Assembly (NCBI GenBank): GCA_023701205.1
Contig: JAMPXJ010000004.1
Coordinates: 62,001-126,000 of the forward strand
Length of the DNA: 64,000 nucleotides
Direction: 5' to 3'
Source of the DNA: Oligoflexia bacterium
GTDB lineage: Bacteria; Bdellovibrionota; UBA1018
Shown piece by piece: positions 62,520 to 64,000 of the stretch. The position numbers and the translations under genes were made by a program. The notes under the pieces are model-generated. The model ran no database searches, was not told the origin of the DNA, and saw only the letters and a list, made by a program, of their open reading frames with translations. Each line of letters starts with the position of its first letter. Within the stretch, counting starts at the first letter, position 1.

Positions 62520-63503
62520 ATGAAAAAGGTCACGACGGAGAGCCTGAGCTTGACGGAAAACGAGATCCTCATCACCGGCGCCACCGGCTTCGTGGGCCGC
62601 CACCTCTCGCAGCGCCTGCCGGGAGCGAAAAAATTCGACCGCCGCCGCCACGACTTCTCGAAGCTCGAGACGCTCGAGGAGCTGGTACGCGACGCGAAGG
62701 TCATCTTTCACCTGGCCGGCAAGAGCGCCGGATCGTCCTACGAGATCTCCAATCGCGAGCTCGTCGCGACGAACCTGGAGGCGACCCGCCAGCTCGTCCG
62801 CGCCATCGCCCGGTACTCCCGGCACAAGCCCCGCGTGATCCTGCTGTCGTCCATCCATGTTTACGAGAAAAGCCCGCTTCTGAGCGAGAACACCCCGATC
62901 GGCCCGAGCGCCGTCTACGGCGCGATGAAGTACTCGCAGGAGGCGATCCTGGAGCTCGCGGCCGAGCAGGGAATCATCGAAAGCGTCATCTTCCGCGCGA
63001 CCCATCTCTTCGGTCCGGGCGCCCGCCCCTTCTACAACTCGGCCGTGGCCACGCTCTGCTGCAAGGCGCTTCAGGGCGAGCCGATCGACCTCTATGCCCA
63101 GGGCAAGGCGCCGATCGACCTGCTCTACGTCGGCGATGTCGTGGAATATCTGGTTCGGGCCGCCGCGGCAGAATCCCGCGGCGCGACCCAGGTGCTGAAC
63201 CTCGCCTCTGGAAAAACCGTCACGATCGGCGAGGTCGTCGGTCTCATGGAGGGACTTCTGGGCCGGGAGCTGGCGAAGAAATCCCTCGACGGCAACGCGG
63301 GCCCGCTCGCGATCTCGACGGAACGGCTGCGCGAGACGCTCGGGAACTTCGAGCTCACCTCGCTCAAGGTCGGCCTCGCGCGCACCCTTCAGGGCTTCGC
63401 CGACGCCTTTGCCGAGTCTTTCGCAGCCACCGCGCGCCAGCTCGCGACGAAGCGCCCGGCAGCCGCGCCCGCGGAAATCAGCGACGCGCGGAATGCGGCC
63501 TGA
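62520..63503 (+). CDS. NAD-dependent epimerase/dehydratase (extended SDR)
   Basis: 327 residues; ATG after GGAGGAG. The Rossmann motif GATGFVGRHLSQRL is at about 18-31, the catalytic triad appears as LLSSIHVYE (Ser) and VYGAMKYSQE (Tyr-x3-Lys), and HLFGPGARP is typical of sugar-nucleotide epimerases and dehydratases. It should act on a nucleotide-activated sugar for LPS or capsule synthesis. An Ala-rich tail follows. A terminator-like hairpin and another SDR gene come next. Confidence 0.85.
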   Translation: MKKVTTESLSLTENEILITGATGFVGRHLSQRLPGAKKFDRRRHDFSKLETLEELVRDAKVIFHLAGKSAGSSYEISNRELVATNLEATRQLVRAIARYSRHKPRVILLSSIHVYEKSPLLSENTPIGPSAVYGAMKYSQEAILELAAEQGIIESVIFRATHLFGPGARPFYNSAVATLCCKALQGEPIDLYAQGKAPIDLLYVGDVVEYLVRAAAAESRGATQVLNLASGKTVTIGEVVGLMEGLLGRELAKKSLDGNAGPLAISTERLRETLGNFELTSLKVGLARTLQGFADAFAESFAATARQLATKRPAAAPAEISDARNAA

Positions 63504-63514
63504 TTCACCTAAGA

Positions 63515-63539
63515 AGCGTTCCCACGGAATGGGAACGCT
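63515..63539 (+). terminator. Hairpin after the first SDR gene
   Basis: AGCGTTCCCA/TGGGAACGCT, a perfect 10-bp stem with a 5-base loop, 12 bases after the stop, followed by ATATTT. The weak T-run makes it a probable but imperfect terminator. Confidence 0.6.
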
Positions 63540-63591
63540 ATATTTGATCCGACATATTGAATGACCCGGGGCGCGCCCGTTAAAAATAAGC

Positions 63592-64000
63592 ATGGCCAAG
63601 ATCCTGATCACGGGTGGCGCGGGTTTCATCGGTTCCCACACGGCTGACGCCCTGATCCGCCAGGGTCACTCCGTCCGGGCGCTGGATCCGCTGATTCCGC
63701 AGGTGCACGGCAAAGAGCGGCAAAGGCCCGCCTATCTGCATCCGCGCGTGGAGCTGCTCGAAGGCGACGTGCGGGACCCGGACGCGCTCAAAGAAGCCCT
63801 GAAGAATGTCGAAGTGATCTATCACTTCGCCGCGCTCACGGGCGTCGGCCAAAGCATGTATGACATCCGGGATTACGTCGACACCAACGTCACCGGAACC
63901 GCGCTCCTGATCGAGGCGCTCCTGAAGGAGAGACACCCTCTCAAACGGCTCGTGCTGGCGTCCTCGCGCGCCGTCTATGGCGAGGGCAGCTACGAATGCG
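63592..64000 (+). CDS. UDP-glucose 4-epimerase-like SDR, 3' end outside window
   Basis: 136 codons from ATG 63592 to the window edge. The start [20 protein letters not shown] is the standard extended-SDR Rossmann motif (GGAGFIG). It continues with [14 protein letters not shown] and [15 protein letters not shown], where the acid after the second beta-strand and the FAA motif fit sugar epimerases/dehydratases. [12 protein letters not shown] carries the catalytic Ser/Tyr region at the edge. Likely GalE- or RmlB-like; the exact substrate cannot be told from the part seen. Confidence 0.88.
   Translation, partial: MAKILITGGAGFIGSHTADALIRQGHSVRALDPLIPQVHGKERQRPAYLHPRVELLEGDVRDPDALKEALKNVEVIYHFAALTGVGQSMYDIRDYVDTNVTGTALLIEALLKERHPLKRLVLASSRAVYGEGSYEC

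Noticed and set aside
1..64000. CRISPR array, rRNA operon or toxin-antitoxin pair
   Set aside because: No regularly spaced direct repeats, rRNA text or recognisable toxin-antitoxin gene was seen anywhere in the window.

Overview
The window comes from a high-G+C, Gram-negative, flagellated bacterium. The evidence is several secreted proteins and lipoproteins, beta-barrel outer-membrane proteins, a CPA2-type antiporter and one long flagellar cluster. The flagellar content and order (fliJ-motE-fliK-flgD-flgE-fliL-M-N-O-P-Q-R-flhB-A-F-G-fliA, with MCP and PilZ genes beside it), a MinD-like FlhG, a MotE-type gene and prfB with its programmed frameshift fit the Bdellovibrionota or a neighbouring former-deltaproteobacterial lineage. 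That placement is inference; there is no rRNA to confirm it.

Layout. 1-4.1 kb: secreted proteins and lipoproteins of unknown function, one with a DUF4382-like domain. 4.2-7.96 kb: a translationally coupled minus-strand operon of three prepilin/pseudopilin-like proteins and two paralogous exported proteins that resemble the Cox11/CtaG fold with a CxC motif; a clear sigma-70-type promoter precedes it. 8.1-11.2 kb: a very large plus-strand gene that joins a multi-pass GT-C-like membrane region, an AMMECR1-like domain and an alpha/alpha-barrel-like C-terminus. 11.3-12.5 kb: a CPA2 antiporter. 12.7-22.1 kb: a complete yfaA-T-S-Q-P (bacterial alpha-2-macroglobulin, 'mag'-type) operon with visibly lower G+C. 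Its yfaS gene carries a frameshift and a decayed transposase lies directly upstream, so this looks like a decaying acquired island. It lies next to a GNAT gene, tRNA-Asp(GTC) and a short tract full of tRNA fragments and hairpins.

23.9-31.6 kb: housekeeping and envelope genes: a PlsC-like acyltransferase, a YafD-like EEP protein, prfB, ybeY, mazG, coaE, a cupin, and a lipoprotein/beta-barrel pair. 31.5-51.8 kb: the chemotaxis and flagellar block. It runs on the minus strand from fliJ down to fliA and on to a methyl-accepting protein; only the small PilZ gene between fliA and the methyl-accepting protein is on the plus strand. It encodes the export gate (FliPQR-FlhB-FlhA), the switch (FliM, FliN), the hook and its length control (FlgE, FlgD, FliK), and placement and number control (FlhF, FlhG), with FliA as late sigma factor. 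FlhG has arginines in place of the Walker A lysines, FliO has an extra periplasmic N-terminal domain, and FliA has a long charged N-terminal extension.

51.9-64 kb: two divergent membrane glycosyltransferases (GT87-like and GT22-like), a small S4-like protein, a large lipoprotein, an RluB-family pseudouridine synthase coupled to a SUI1/YciH protein, a FecR-FN3 protein coupled to an FN3 beta-barrel protein, a HAMP-PP2C phosphatase convergent with a STAS-zinc-ribbon protein (a probable partner-switching pair), and two extended-SDR sugar epimerase/dehydratase genes, the last cut by the window end.
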